Shown: positions 21,395 through 31,581, numbered from the stretch's first letter. The stretch: DNA of 64,000 nt from Gonatopus flavifemur (GCA_018340375.1 JAFFJZ010000002.1:17502001-17566000), one strand, 5' to 3'. The notes: generated from the sequence alone by a model not told the origin. Translations and numbers: made by a program.

Positions 21395-22215
21395 TTACAA
21401 TTGGCGCTAGCATGGTGCAACGTACTAGTAGATAAAGTATGGCCGAGGCTTGGCAACCATGCATGGCGCAAACCTGGAATGATAACACCATTTTATGATT
21501 CATCTACGTGTTTTTCCAATGAAGTCCCATCATCTATGGAACAATGGCAATGAAATATACCATCATTGGCGAACAATTGGAAATTTTGTTTGTCAATGCT
21601 GCGCCAATGATCAAAGTAAAACATATTTAACTCAGAAATATATCAAAAGTATGCGTATTTCGGAATTTCTGGCATATGTTGTTTGAAGCCTTATTGTTTT
21701 GCCCTCATTTGTTTGTGAACAACTCGGCGTCTTTTGTCGGTGAATTTTGCCATGAGAAGTAGACACAATGTATGTTAGCTCAGCGGTAGGAGCCCTCTAG
21801 TGTGACTCATAGTGTAGAGCGATTGACTGTTCTTCCAAAGACTTACTTAAGCCTCATACATTCTTCGTATACGCGTTTCACCATTCGCGAGAAACACTTG
21901 ATTAATGACATAGCAAAAATATCATATAGGTTGCCAATATTGAGCCATGCTATTACCAATGATCAGCGCTACATTGAAAGCTAATTTCTACTGAAACTAG
22001 GCCAAAGTTTGGGGCAATATTGAATCACATTTTGAACGATCCTTGCGTTGAATGGAATCTATCGTTTAGTCAATGTTGAGCCAAGGATGAGACAAGCTTG
22101 GCGCAATTGTGCCACAATAATAGGCTGACAAACGAAATCCGTCGAACACCGACATCGGTGCAACATTGTATTTATTGTTAATCAACATTGAAGATTTATA
22201 GATTGCCAAGCCTTG
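21395..22215. repeat. TTGGCGC-family repeat, copy 1
   Basis: Many diverged, often inverted words of the form TTGGCGC, GCTTGG, GCCAATG and CAATGTTG (GGCGCTAGCATGGTGCAACG, CAAGCTTGGCGCAATTG, ATCGGTGCAACATTG). The second copy is 36849-37397. A TAGCTCAGCGG word at 21776-21786 resembles a tRNA A-box, but no B-box follows. No ORF; ends approximate. Confidence 0.5.
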
Positions 22216-23470
22216 TCACATTTTCTGTCACATTTTTGTATGTGTTGTGAGATATTTCAAATATATCTAAATCAGAATTGTTTCTGAATATATTCGAATC
22301 AACGCGCTTTTTTTATAGCTTTGCCTCGGGGAATATCATACTTCATGACAGATGACTACCGATGGTGTTAACAATATGCTTGATTGTGATATACATTCGT
22401 ACATAATCAATGATATAACTGAAGGAACTGAGTGGTAAGTCTTCCTTTAACAACCGGATACTGTGGTATCCTTCGAACCAGCAGCGGAACTTACTGGTCA
22501 ATGGGCACAAAATTCCCAACGGTATTCGTCATATAATGGAGTTCCGGTGGATTTGCATTGACAAATTCAGAGAAACAGAGATGAAGAATATTCTATAGAC
22601 AGATGTCTTTTACTCGAGTGAGAACATTCGGAAAGTTCTTATTGAAATGCGTTCATAAAATCGTGTTATAGAATTTCTAAATAATTTGTATACAATACTT
22701 GAATTTATAAGTCTGATGTTATCTTCGGAGTAACTTAGGAGAACTCTGAATGAAATTCCTCAGTGATTTCTCCGTGGATTGGACCCAGTTTTTTGAATTG
22801 AAAATCTGCACAATGTTCCATTCGAATTCTGCAAATTTTTGAAAATCCATCATCACTGTGAATTTGCACTGTTAAAAGTCCGACGACTGAGCGTTCAGCC
22901 AAAGGAGGAGGCCTAGGTTTGGCTGCATCTAAAAACATAAGTTGGAAGTAAAAGTTTCGAATTCGAGGGGCCAGTAATGGTTCTCTGTTGGAATTGTGAG
23001 GCCATCAGCGGCCCTTTGAAACGTCAGGGTTGGATCTAACTATCCTTTCTTCCTATACAATTTGTATCGAACTTCGATCAAGATTATACAAAAAATCAAT
23101 AAAAACATGATAATTTTTGCCACATAAAATGAAGAATTTCGAATGGAACGATCCCCGGTATGACTAGCCAACTCTGTAAATCTACTCGCGTTTCATACCC
23201 TTTCTCCAACCCATTGGTACACCACAAAAGAAATAAAAATTAAATATACTTTATTATAACAACATATCGAATTGAACCGTCCAATCTTTCCCAACCTTGT
23301 TGTTGACTCATAACAAACAAGAGGAAAAAAAAAAGGGAACGTAATCAAAAATTTAGTCATCGCCTTCTCGCTCACTTTATCTTTTATAGCGTGATCAAGA
23401 TTAACGCGTAACAAACCAGCGGAACAACACTAATATATCTACAAGAAAGTCAATGGGGAAAGAAGATGAA

Positions 23471-23518
23471 GAGAGGATCAACATCGGTCTCGTGCCAGAG
23501 ACCGAATAATCTTCTCTC
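23471..23518. other. Short hairpin
   Basis: GAGAGGATCAACATCGGTCTC pairs with 23498-23518 around the loop GTGCCA; TCGGTCTC / GAGACCGA is perfect and the outer part imperfect. It could be a structured RNA, a chance palindrome or a small repeat remnant. Confidence 0.4.
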
Positions 23519-24220
23519 TTTTTTTTTCCTTTCTTTTTATTTCTCTTCTCTCCGGTGACGGCTCGTCGAACTAAACGTATTATTTTCGTTTCGGGTTTTT
23601 CTTATGGTGTAAAGTTGTGAAATTAAAAATTCATTTGTGCAAGGAAATGGGGGGTTGCCGAGGCGAGGCGAGGAGAAATAGAATGAATAGAGAGGAAATA
23701 GTGTGAGTATATATAGGAGGAAGTTAAAGAGGGCCGAACGTGTTCTTGTCGTTTGTGAAAAATTGTCTTGCATTTATTTTCTCGTTAAGGGAGGTTGCCC
23801 TAGTCCGACTCGAAGAGGGTTTACCACTATGTACTCGTGTTCCCGTGACTCGATACTATTAATTTTCTGGCAATGCTTTTCCTTCCTTGACAGAAGAGGA
23901 AGAAAAAAGATAAAGGGTGGAGAGGACAAAATAACACAACGACGTAATGAAAACCTTCGCCTTTTCACTGTGGTTTTGTTTTTAAAAATTATACCTTGTC
24001 CTCTGTTATCCTGATCCGTTTGGTGAATGATTTCAGTCATTCCAAAGATGTCTTGCGTCTGACCTGCTCGGTAATGCTCATTTCAGAGGGATACTTTCTT
24101 TTGTTCAAGAATGCAAATCGAGGCGTTTAATGAATCAGCTTATTAGTAGGAACGTAAGTCACGAGCATTTTCATTTGCAACAACATGTTTGGTCGTTAGG
24201 ATTCGGTATGAGAATATATA

Positions 24221-24279
24221 CCGAAACGATCATTAGGAGTTAGTTTCATTGTACTAACTCCACTAATGATTGAATTCGG
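24221..24279. other. Short hairpin
   Basis: CCGAAACGATCATTAGGAG and its imperfect inverse CTCCACTAATGATTGAATTC close on a TTTCATTG loop, with one 2-nt bulge in the stem. A second, smaller hairpin (ATTCGGTAT / ATATACCGAA) lies at 24201-24226 and shares the CCGAA. No known RNA is recognised. Confidence 0.4.
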
Positions 24280-25478
24280 ATGAATTTTTGTTCTTTCCAC
24301 TGGATATATCGAATGTTAATGAAACTTACTTCCTCTTATTAAATTGTCTCCGTTTGAATTTTTCCCAAGAACAAAGTCAAATTTGGTACCACGAATAAAT
24401 GATTCGAGTCATGTGTCTTTGGAACCACGTTCTTCTTTTAGTTGATGATAGAGAGGGAGGGGGGGAGGGGGAGGTTTGTTTTTTCGTTGGATTTCAAAGT
24501 ACACAGAATGGGGACAGATTGGTAAGAGCTCTCTTTTCTTTTCCACGACCGAAAATAATACCAAGAAAGGGACCCTTTGGCGGTGTGTCACGGCTTCTGC
24601 ATAGCGCCGGCGCCTATGTTTTTGCTTTGCGTCCCGCCGTCTCCTCTTCCTTTACCACCCCCATTCTTCTTTGAGGTAGACTATAGATGTATTCCTGGCA
24701 TGAGAACATTTTGGCACACGTATTATATTAATGTACACCGTCCGTATATCGCGAAAACGGGATTGAATACCGCGACAAACTGCCAACGATTCGTTTTCAT
24801 GATAAATTTTTATGTTTTACACCTTCTCTTCGTGAATATATGTCTTATTCATCAATTAAAATGATGGAATGCATGATGAAAATCTCTATTTCTTCCCATG
24901 ATAGGAATAGTGAACGGGAAATCATCATTTTTCTCTGATATATTTAATAGCTAAAATGCAACAAATTTTTCATCTGGTGAATCTCCTAAATCCAAGGTTT
25001 GGAACTTGTAACTCGTGGATGTATTTTTCAAAAATACCGTTCATTGTAGAAGAATCATTGATTGAGATAAATAGTTTCTTCTATAAATACATGCTAGTTG
25101 ACTAATTGAATACCGCAACCAGTTGTTGGATTACACAATCCTTTTGACGTTTTTCTCACAAATCATAATCAATGGGATAAATGAAGTGATTGTTGGTCGA
25201 TTCAATCATCGATTGTAGTGTATAATCACCTACTTGATAGATACGTATTCACGGATTAATCACGATGGTCAAGTGTTTGTATCTACGCTTATTAACACCT
25301 AACTCTATGATTATTGGATTTCTGATTAATGATCAATTTATCGCTATCTAACGTATAATTCAAACATCACTGTTTTTTAAAAGCATTACTTAGATATTTT
25401 AATATCAAAGAATGATTGAAAAATACATTGTGGGAATTATTGTGAATTCTACCTTGCAGATAATGAAAAGAATTGTCA

Positions 25479-25703
25479 CACTGAAAAAAAACAATTTCTT
25501 TTGAACAAATAAATAGTTTATTTGTCCTCTCTCCATAAAATATTTCATAGAATCGAATAATGGAATGCTTGCCCCAAATAAATTGGTCTGCTAAATAAAC
25601 AATTTATTCGCCACAAGTGATCAGTTTTTGCATCTAATTGAATATTTAATTTCTACAAATAAATATTTGATGGAGAGAGGAGAGATTAATATTTTTTCCA
25701 GTG
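25479..25703. mobile_element. CAC-type MITE (AAATAAA subfamily)
   Basis: It runs CACTGAAAAAAAACAATTTC to ATATTTTTTCCAGTG. The inner arms pair through TTTGTCCTCTCTCCAT and ATGGAGAGAGGAGAG. The flanks are CA and TA, one transition apart, so a decayed 2-bp duplication is likely. No ORF. Confidence 0.65.
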
Positions 25704-25705
25704 TA

Positions 25706-26430
25706 TTTAACAATGATTGCTTTTGAAATATTAATCGTATCAACATCGAACTATCGACTCTTTTTAATGATCGAGGAGAAAGAGTTGGAAGACATCTGGT
25801 CATTTCAAACTGTATATACGAAAATAATCGGTTCTTAACAGTCTTCGTACCATCCATTCAATAGCATGTAGAAAAAAATGATACACTTGTATAAATATAT
25901 ACTTCCACAAGGATATTACCTACTTGAAGAAGAAATCCTCAATTCGATTGGCACCATAAATATACGGTCATGATATATCTGGGCGTACACAATATATATA
26001 GAATCATAAATTCAGATGTAAGTGTATGACTCTGCCAGGAAATCGATCTTCAATTATCATGTCACGTTCACGCGCAGATTATAATTTTCTTATTACGTGG
26101 ACATACGGTTATACCGCTAATACAATGAATATTCCCTGACGTTTCCAACTGCATGAAATGAGAAGAAGTATCCGTCATGCACCGAGGTGCATCAGAAGGA
26201 ATTACGATAGCTGTGGATGAAGAATAAAGCATCAACTACAATGGACGGAGTTTTGTTTTTTAATGAAAATGAGTTTTTGATTATAGTGAATTAACTTGAG
26301 GCTTTTCAAGAATTATTTTGCACGCGTTGAGGATATATCGAAGGAATGAGAATTTCCCTTGAGTAATCATTTTTTATGATACTGTCACAAACATTTCTTT
26401 CTGTCGTATTGGAAATTTGATCCACATGCA
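25706..26430. other. AT-rich DNA, nothing recognised
   Basis: No repeat pair or protein motif is seen. Confidence 0.5.
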
Positions 26431-26431
26431 A

Positions 26432-27258
26432 CACGGAGAAAAAAGATTTGCTAACGCAGCGAATCGAGGTATTATATTCATAAAATCACAAATTTTTTTG
26501 TTAACACAGCTGAAAATTCGATACCCAAGCTACCCGAACGGAACATGTAGCTTCAGCGAACGTTCAGATCAGATGTGTATAGATCGGGCCGAAGGTTCAT
26601 TAGAGCTAACTTTGAGATTCACAAACGTTTGACAAAGGTTTCTACGGATGTTGAAATGTCCGCCTCGAAATACGTTCAGAAAGCATAGATGCAACGTTCG
26701 CTGAAGGTTCATCGGAGGTTTGACGAAGCTTAACAAAAATATCTATACTTAGATTAATTTTGATCAATTGATATGAAAAATGAATTAATTAATAAACAGA
26801 AATTATTATAAATTAATCTAAGTATAGATATTTTTGTGAAGCTTCCTCAAACCTTCGATGAACCTCCAATGAACGTTCCATCTATGTTTCCTGAACATAT
26901 TTCGAGGCGGACATTTCAACGTCCGTAGAACCTTTGTCAAACGTTTGTGAATCTCAAAGTTAGCTCTAAGGAACCTTCGGCCCGATCTATACACATCTGA
27001 TCTGAACATTCGCTGAAGCTTCATGTTCTCTTCGGGTAACTGGATTGTTGACAGAGCAACACGATTGACCGATACAGCAAGTTTTCCGCTGGACGGACTA
27101 TCAAAATCTTTGGTATTATACAAAAAATAGCAATCAAATTTTGCTGGAAGAGTCGACATTTTTTTGCTGCCACAGCTAAAAAATTGCTGTCGTAGCTCAC
27201 AAGATTGTTGTGGTAGCCAATTCGCAAAATCAGGTTCCGCTGTGGTAGCGAATTCTTC
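26432..27258. mobile_element. AGCAAA-family MITE split by a 504-bp fold-back
   Basis: The left end CACGGAGAAAAAAGATTTGC and the order of interior words match the copy at 31075-31388. The match stops at 26532 and resumes at 27037 (AACTGGATTGTTGACAGAGC). The right terminus is missing: similarity ends near 27258 without the expected CTCCGTG. No ORF. Confidence 0.7.
26533..27036. mobile_element. CCC-type fold-back, TA duplication, nested
   Basis: CCCGAACGGAACATG and its near-inverse bound two arms of about 230 bp with high complementarity (for example CACAAACGTTTGACAAAGG and its inverse) around an AT-rich loop. TA flanks both ends (26531-26532 and 27037-27038). Removing the element and one TA restores AGCTAACTGGATTG, the sequence found at this place in other family copies (15212, 28577). 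Despite open frames of about 110 codons there is no recognisable protein. Confidence 0.85.
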
Positions 27259-27628
27259 AATATTATGGAAAATATAGTAAAATTTCTATTAATTTTTGGA
27301 GTGATGTCTATTCCAAACCTAACGGAAAGCTTGATAATGTGCACTGTGAAAAATAATCGGAATTATTCTATACGCAGTGACCGGAAAATTCCGATCATGA
27401 GATAGATAATCAATTTCCGTTACATTTATATGAAATTTACCATGCGTTTGACTGAAAATTCCGAATTATATGGGATTTTTACTACCATTTTCCAGTGAAT
27501 TTCCTGTTGAATCTGGAAGAGTGAAAAATCACGCGTTTCACTCCGTTAAGTCTCAGAAGTGAGCCAGTCCGCTTCGAGTGGGATTCTCACTCGTTTCGAG
27601 TGAACTCTCACTCTTTTACTCTAAAATT

Positions 27629-27797
27629 ATTCAACACCATTTTTTATAAGTCCAGATTTGGCCACAGTGACCCAATCAAAAGGATCTGCTGTTTTGTAAA
27701 TACTCTTAATACTAAGTTTGAATTTTTTGAGAATTCTGAAAATGAATTTAGGAAAGCGTGCTACCGTATTGTAAATATTGTAAATAGCGGTTTTTAA
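27629..27797 (+). pseudogene. C-terminal remnant of LINE ORF2 (reverse transcriptase)
   Basis: About 55 codons ending at a TAA near 27795-27797. The peptide contains SRFGHSDPIKRICCFVNTL and FEFFENSENEFRKA. From memory, insect LINE ORF2 proteins end with a similar pattern: a G-x-x-DP/SP-x-x-R-x-C segment, a short N-rich stretch, then F-x-F and a basic helix. The polymerase and endonuclease domains are absent, so the piece cannot act. The upstream methionine lies in the flanking repeat and is not the native start. The assignment rests on pattern, position just upstream of a LINE-type tail, and strand agreement. Confidence 0.5.
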
Positions 27798-28094
27798 ATA
27801 ATTTTTGTTTTTTGTTTTTTATATTTTAAATTTCAAGTTTTAATTTTGATTTTAATCCTAATTTCATTTTTTCTTCTTCTTATTATTATTGTTATTATTG
27901 TCATTTTTGTTTCTCTGTGATTCGCTACCTGTGAGCTTTGGAACTTCTATTATTTCTATTATTTCTTATTGAATTTTGTATCATAACCCTCTTTCATTCT
28001 AAAATTTTGCAATGTGTATTCCTATATTTTTTTTTTTTTATTACTTTGTAAACTAATGGGTTCAACCCGTACATCGAATAAATAAATAAATAAA
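27629..28094 (+). mobile_element. 5'-truncated non-LTR retrotransposon (3' end)
   Basis: A short coding remnant is followed by an AT-rich 3' UTR and a terminal (AATA)n tail preceded by GGGTTCAACCCGTACATCG. TAAAATT occurs on both sides (27622-27628 and 28095-28101) and is a plausible target duplication, although the right copy overlaps tail-like sequence. This is the expected shape of a LINE insertion that aborted early in reverse transcription. The clade cannot be fixed from so short a piece; a jockey/CR1-like type is likely. Confidence 0.65.
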
Positions 28095-28329
28095 TAAAAT
28101 TGGAGTGGTTGTGAGTTTCTAACCTCAAACCTTAGACTTCCACTCTAAAGGAGTGGGAATTTCACTCGGAATTTCGACAAGCTCACTTCTGGCTGTCTAA
28201 AGAATGAAATCTCACTCTAAAAATTTTAGAGAGTAACCCGTGTGCGTGTGTCAATTGTTTCCAAACATTGATGTGAAGTTTTCCATAGAAATTTTTTACA
28301 GTGTGACTACATAGAGATCAGATAGCTGT

Positions 28330-28480
28330 CCACAGTAACAGTGGGATCTAATTTTGCTGGGTCCCTTTCGCTATCACAGCAATTCCGTTAGCTATGACAG
28401 CGATTCTTTAGTTGTGTCAGCAAAAAATTTTGACTTCTTCAGCAGAATTTGTTTGCTCTTCTATATATAATACGAAAATC
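28330..28480 (-). mobile_element. AGCAAA-family fragment, inverted
   Basis: It contains TTTTGCTGGGTCCC, TCGCTATCACAGCAATTCCG, TTAGCTATGACAGCG and TTCTATATATAATACG, which match half of a family copy. It abuts the next copy at 28484 head to head. Confidence 0.5.
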
Positions 28481-28483
28481 CTA

Positions 28484-29043
28484 CACGAAGAGAACAGACC
28501 TGATGATGCAGCAAATCGAGGTAATGTATAAAGAATAGAAAATCTTCTGGCTAACCTGGCCAAAATTCGCTGCCACAGCTAATTGAATTGCCGAGAGAGC
28601 AACATGATCAACTAAAACCGCCTATCGCTCTCTGGACTAGCAAAATTCTACATTGTTGAAATTCGAATCGTTTATAGAAACGGAACGAAAATTCAAACTC
28701 ACAAAATCTGTTCAATCATCCGTGTTCATCTTGCCGAATTAACTCCTTGGAGCTGGAGACATCGTTTGAAAAATGTATTGCAAGATTTTGAGTCTTAAAC
28801 AGCTAAGTATTTTGTTATTCGATTACCAACACGATAAAACGATTCGAACCTCAGCAACACCGAAATTCTCTGTATTGTATACAGAACAGCAGACAAATTT
28901 GGCAGGAGGAGTCAAGATTTTTTGCTGTCGCAGCTGAAAAATCGCTGTTCTAACAACTAACAAGATTGCTGTAACGTTCAAAAATTTGCTGCTCCAGCAA
29001 AATCACATTTCGCTGTCACAGTGAATTTTTTTCCTTCCTCGTA
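28484..29043 (+). mobile_element. AGCAAA-family MITE split by a B-family MITE
   Basis: The left end CACGAAGAGAACAGACC and a decayed right end (TTCCTTCCTCGTA) enclose the usual order of AGCAAA words. The copy is interrupted at 28650-28862; across the gap it joins as AGCAAAATTCTCTGTATTG, equivalent to AGCAAAATTTTTAGTATTA in the copy at 15112. TA lies left of the start; the right flank is TT. Confidence 0.6.
28650..28862. mobile_element. B-family MITE, copy 2, 7-8 bp duplication
   Basis: ACATTGTTGAAATTCGAATCG at the left and ACGATTCGAACCTCAGCAACAC at the right are imperfect TIRs. AAATTCT flanks both sides (28643-28649 and 28863-28869); one base further out the match is A against G. The host AGCAAA element supplies the empty site. 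The 7-8 bp duplication separates this family from the 2-bp groups and suits an hAT-like origin. Copies 1 and 3 are 4719-4900 and 46649-46873. Confidence 0.7.
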
Positions 29044-29277
29044 TTTGAACCTAATGAATTCTGTATATAAAAACAAGTTATTTTTCCAAACATCTAATGA
29101 GCGAATATGTCGAATAAGTCATTGATCCAACTACTTGCCCTTCAGTCCACTACCTTGGTATAAATACTTCGAGCATTCACAAGTCTTGTAACGCTGTCCT
29201 TGCAAGTGTCTCAATGAATGCTTGTGAAACACTTCCGAGTTATAATTTTTGCCTTAATTTGTAAAATTTTCAGAATT

Positions 29278-29380
29278 AGAGTCCACTCTTTAGTCAGCTG
29301 AAAGTGGGTTTGTCAAAATTTCGAGTGAAATTTCCACTTATTCGGAGTGATAATTCAAGGTTTGTGAGTTTTTCATTTCA
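29278..29380. repeat. GAGTG-family repeat, partial
   Basis: GAGTCCACTCTTTAGTCAGC, TTTCGAGTGAAATTTCC and CAAGGTTTGTGAG match one half of 21125-21310. It is cut off where the AGCAAA element begins at about 29383. Confidence 0.5.
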
Positions 29381-29382
29381 AA

Positions 29383-29690
29383 TCCGGAAAAAAAAGAAAA
29401 CTTGTTGTGACAGTTGAATCTCATTTTGCTGGGGTAGCAAACTATTTCTTATCACAGCAATCTTGTTAGTTGCAACAACGATTTTCTTAGCTGTGGCAGC
29501 AAAGAGTGTTCGATATTATATATATAATAGCAAATAAATTATGTTGGAGAAGTCAACATCTTTTGCTGTGGCAGGTGAAAAGACGCTGTCACAGCTAACA
29601 AGATTGCTGTCACAGCAGAAAATTAGTCGCTCTAGCAAAATGTACCCAGAAAAATTAGATTTCGCGGTCACAGAGGATTTTTTTCAGAGG
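29383..29690. mobile_element. AGCAAA-family MITE
   Basis: It begins near CCGGAAAAAAAAG and holds the usual words (TTTTGCTGGGGTAGCAAAC, GATATTATATATATAATAGC, TTTTGCTGTGGCAGG, AACAAGATTGCTGTCACAGC) to a decayed end near GATTTTTTTCAGAGG. A 90-codon frame crosses it and is not a recognised protein. Limits approximate. Confidence 0.6.
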
Positions 29691-29694
29691 AAGG

Positions 29695-30285
29695 GCCTTC
29701 ACTGGTCCATTGAAGCGCCTGCAGTCGTGTTCACTGGAAAGAGTCCACGCGAAACGAGCTGCTTGGTAGTTGAAGATTCCGTAGCTGTAACCGCACCAAT
29801 TTTTGTGGTTTGACTATCCTAGCGATTGCAGAATGATCAATTTTCATGATTCACTCTCAGTTATTTTTTGCTGAGCTGAAAACTTGGTCAGAAAGTTGTT
29901 ATTTTATCGTATTCACTCAAAATGTAATGACCAATTTGTGACTGAAAATAACCATTCTTTCGCAAAGCTTATCCATCAAAAAAGGATCAGAGAAGTAACT
30001 TGTTTTTTGGAATATTCTTGAAATGAAGTTCCAAAAAAATTATAACACAACCAAAAGATCACCGAATTGAAATTCGTGTAATTTTGATCAATTTTCGTTG
30101 GAAAGAATGTTTAAAATAACCATAAAGTTGTGGAAATCAAATTTGTTATTTGAAATGTGATCAAAGAGGAACTCAAAAATCCTTTTGGAACGGTATGCAT
30201 CAGAATATTCGTATAGAAAACTTACATGATTTTGAAGAAGAGTTTGAATTATAATCCAATATTGAGAATACGATTATTACACCGG
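29695..30285. other. AT-rich DNA, nothing recognised
   Basis: No TIR pair, tandem repeat or protein motif is seen. Confidence 0.5.
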
Positions 30286-30768
30286 GTGTTTCAGAATTCA
30301 TCATTCGCATTTCTGTGGCATATTCTGCAGCCAAAATGCCATAATATCTCGTATGAAAAAAAAATTGTTTCGGGGCGTAGTTTTACAGATATGACGATTT
30401 AAAAAATTTGTCTTTAAATCCAAATCACTCGAAAGCATTGTGTGTCACACGTTTGAGTTCGACGCCATTCGCTGAGTTGGGAAACGGTGGATCTCTGGAA
30501 AAAAATTGAAATATCTCATCATTTTTGAATTCCAAGTTATAGCGATTTGAAGTTTTTCAGCTTCCAGCCAATCAGCATTCAACAACTTTCAATTATTATA
30601 GCTCCAAAACAAACAATGATAGGATGATAGTTCAATTTTTTTCCTTAGAGATCCACCGTTTTTCAAATTTGCGAATGGTGTCGAGCTCAAGTGTGTAACA
30701 CACAATGCTTTCGAGTGATTTGGATTTGGAGGAATATTTAAAAACGCTCATATTTCAAAGACTACACA

Positions 30769-30888
30769 CCCTAGCATGTATGTACTATGGGGTCCACCCT
30801 GGCCCAGCATGGGCCCCATCCTGCCAATATGGGTCCAAGACTGGGCCAGAGTGAGGCCAGAGTGGACCAGACTTCATACATGCTAGGG
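30769..30888. mobile_element. CCC-type fold-back, CA duplication
   Basis: CCCTAGCATGTATGTACTATG and its near-inverse ACTTCATACATGCTAGGG bound 120 bp rich in TGGGCC / GGCCCA words. CA flanks both ends (30767-30768 and 30889-30890). It sits four bases inside the end of the element 30765-31532; deletion with one CA restores that element's CACAGTGAAC terminus. A diverged relative is at 37692-37769. Confidence 0.8.
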
Positions 30889-30932
30889 CAGTGAACAATT
30901 TCGTGTATTTTTAACACACGTGTATGTCACAG

Positions 30933-31051
30933 CCCGACTGGAAATTCAGTCACATTTGATCGGGTTAACCTGGTGTTTGATGAGGACCCGATCAGGACCT
31001 GGTCGGGTCCTAATCAAACCTCGGTTTAACCCGATTGAATTTCTAGTCGGG
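30933..31051. mobile_element. CCC-type fold-back, AG duplication
   Basis: CCCGACTGGAAATTCAGTC and its near-inverse GATTGAATTTCTAGTCGGG enclose 119 bp whose halves pair almost throughout (GATCGGGTTAACC, TTTGATGAGGACCCGA). AG flanks both ends (30931-30932 and 31052-31053). Confidence 0.8.
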
Positions 31052-31074
31052 AGGAGGTCCACTCGCAATTTATG

Positions 31075-31388
31075 CACGGAGAGAAAAAATTTGCTGACGC
31101 AGCAAATCGATGTATTATATATAGGATAGCAAAATTTTTTGCTGACCAAGCCAAAAATTTGCTATAACAGCAATCGTGTTAGCTACGACAGCAATTTTTT
31201 AGCTGTGACAGCAAAAAATGTTTGCTCCGCCAGCAAATTTTCAGTATTATATACAGAATAGCAAACAAATTTTGCTGGGATAGCAAACATTTTTTGCTGC
31301 CCCAGCTAAAAATTCGCTGTCGCAGCTAACAAGATTGCTGGAGCAGCAAATAGATTTCGCTGCCACAGCGAATTCCTCTTTCTCTGTG
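31075..31388. mobile_element. AGCAAA-family MITE, best copy, TG duplication
   Basis: It runs CACGGAGAGAAAAAATTTGC to TTCCTCTTTCTCTGTG, flanked by TG (31073-31074 and 31389-31390). The interior has about a dozen CAGCAAA / TTTGCTG and GCTGNNNCAGC words on both strands in near-mirror order around a centre at GTATTATATACAG. No ORF. It is the reference copy for this family in the window. Confidence 0.85.
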
Positions 31389-31581
31389 TGTTAAATATTA
31401 ATACAAAAAATGTATCAAATCAACACAAAAATGTTAAATTCACACTGAAAATCTGTGAATCTCAGAATTTGATACGTTGTTTTCAACACCACCTCTGAGT
31501 GGACCTCCTATGACACAAAATTTTTCGCTGTGTACGCCTCGAAAAATTTGTTTCCATACGGGGAATTATTGCATTTGGATT

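Larger units (their letters stand above)
22216..25478. other. Repeat-poor DNA with GC-richer 23400-24720
   Basis: No transposon is recognised. 23400-24720 has higher GC content with G- and C-rich runs (about 24448-24473) and two short hairpins listed separately. Frames are open on both strands without family resemblance. Confidence 0.4.
27530..28244. repeat. GAGTG-family repeat, copy 2, interrupted
   Basis: The left part (CACGCGTTTCACTCC, CGCTTCGAGTGGGATTCTC) and the right part (TTCCACTCTAAAGGAGTGGG, CACTTCTGGCTGTCTAAAG) together align with the minus strand of 21125-21310. The interruption at about 27629-28094 is a LINE 3' fragment. The outer ends CACGCG / CCCGTG resemble CAC-type termini, but no target duplication is clear. 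Confidence 0.55.
27342..28303. mobile_element. CAC-type element with two nested levels, TG duplication
   Basis: CACTGTGAAAAATAATCGG at the left and AATTTTTTACAGTG at the right are flanked by TG (27340-27341 and 28304-28305). The remaining host sequence (27342-27529 and 28245-28303) is AT-rich, with CCGGAAAATTCCG and TTTCCA words. The middle is a GAGTG-family repeat which itself holds a LINE tail. Confidence 0.65.
30765..31532. mobile_element. CAC-type element, TA duplication, itself a host
   Basis: The left end is CACAGTGAACAATTTCGTG once the insertion 30769-30888 is removed; the right end is CACAAAATTTTTCGCTGTG. TA flanks both (30763-30764 and 31533-31534). The opposite arm of the surrounding fold-back reads CTACGCC across this point and so shows the empty site with a single TA. 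An inner pair GGAGGTCCACTC (31053) / GAGTGGACCTCC (31497) marks further arm sequence. Three later insertions lie inside. Confidence 0.8.

Noticed and set aside
21775..21792. tRNA A-box-like sequence suggesting a tRNA gene or SINE
   Set aside because: No GGTTCGANTCC B-box follows within about 100 bases and no cloverleaf can be drawn; it lies in a repetitive TTGGCGC-family region.
26818..27344. Overlapping frames of 113 and 107 codons on the minus strand
   Set aside because: They cross the boundary between the nested fold-back and its AGCAAA host and continue beyond, so they cannot be a native gene.
29541..29813. 90-codon frame
   Set aside because: Its first half is the interior of an AGCAAA-family MITE.
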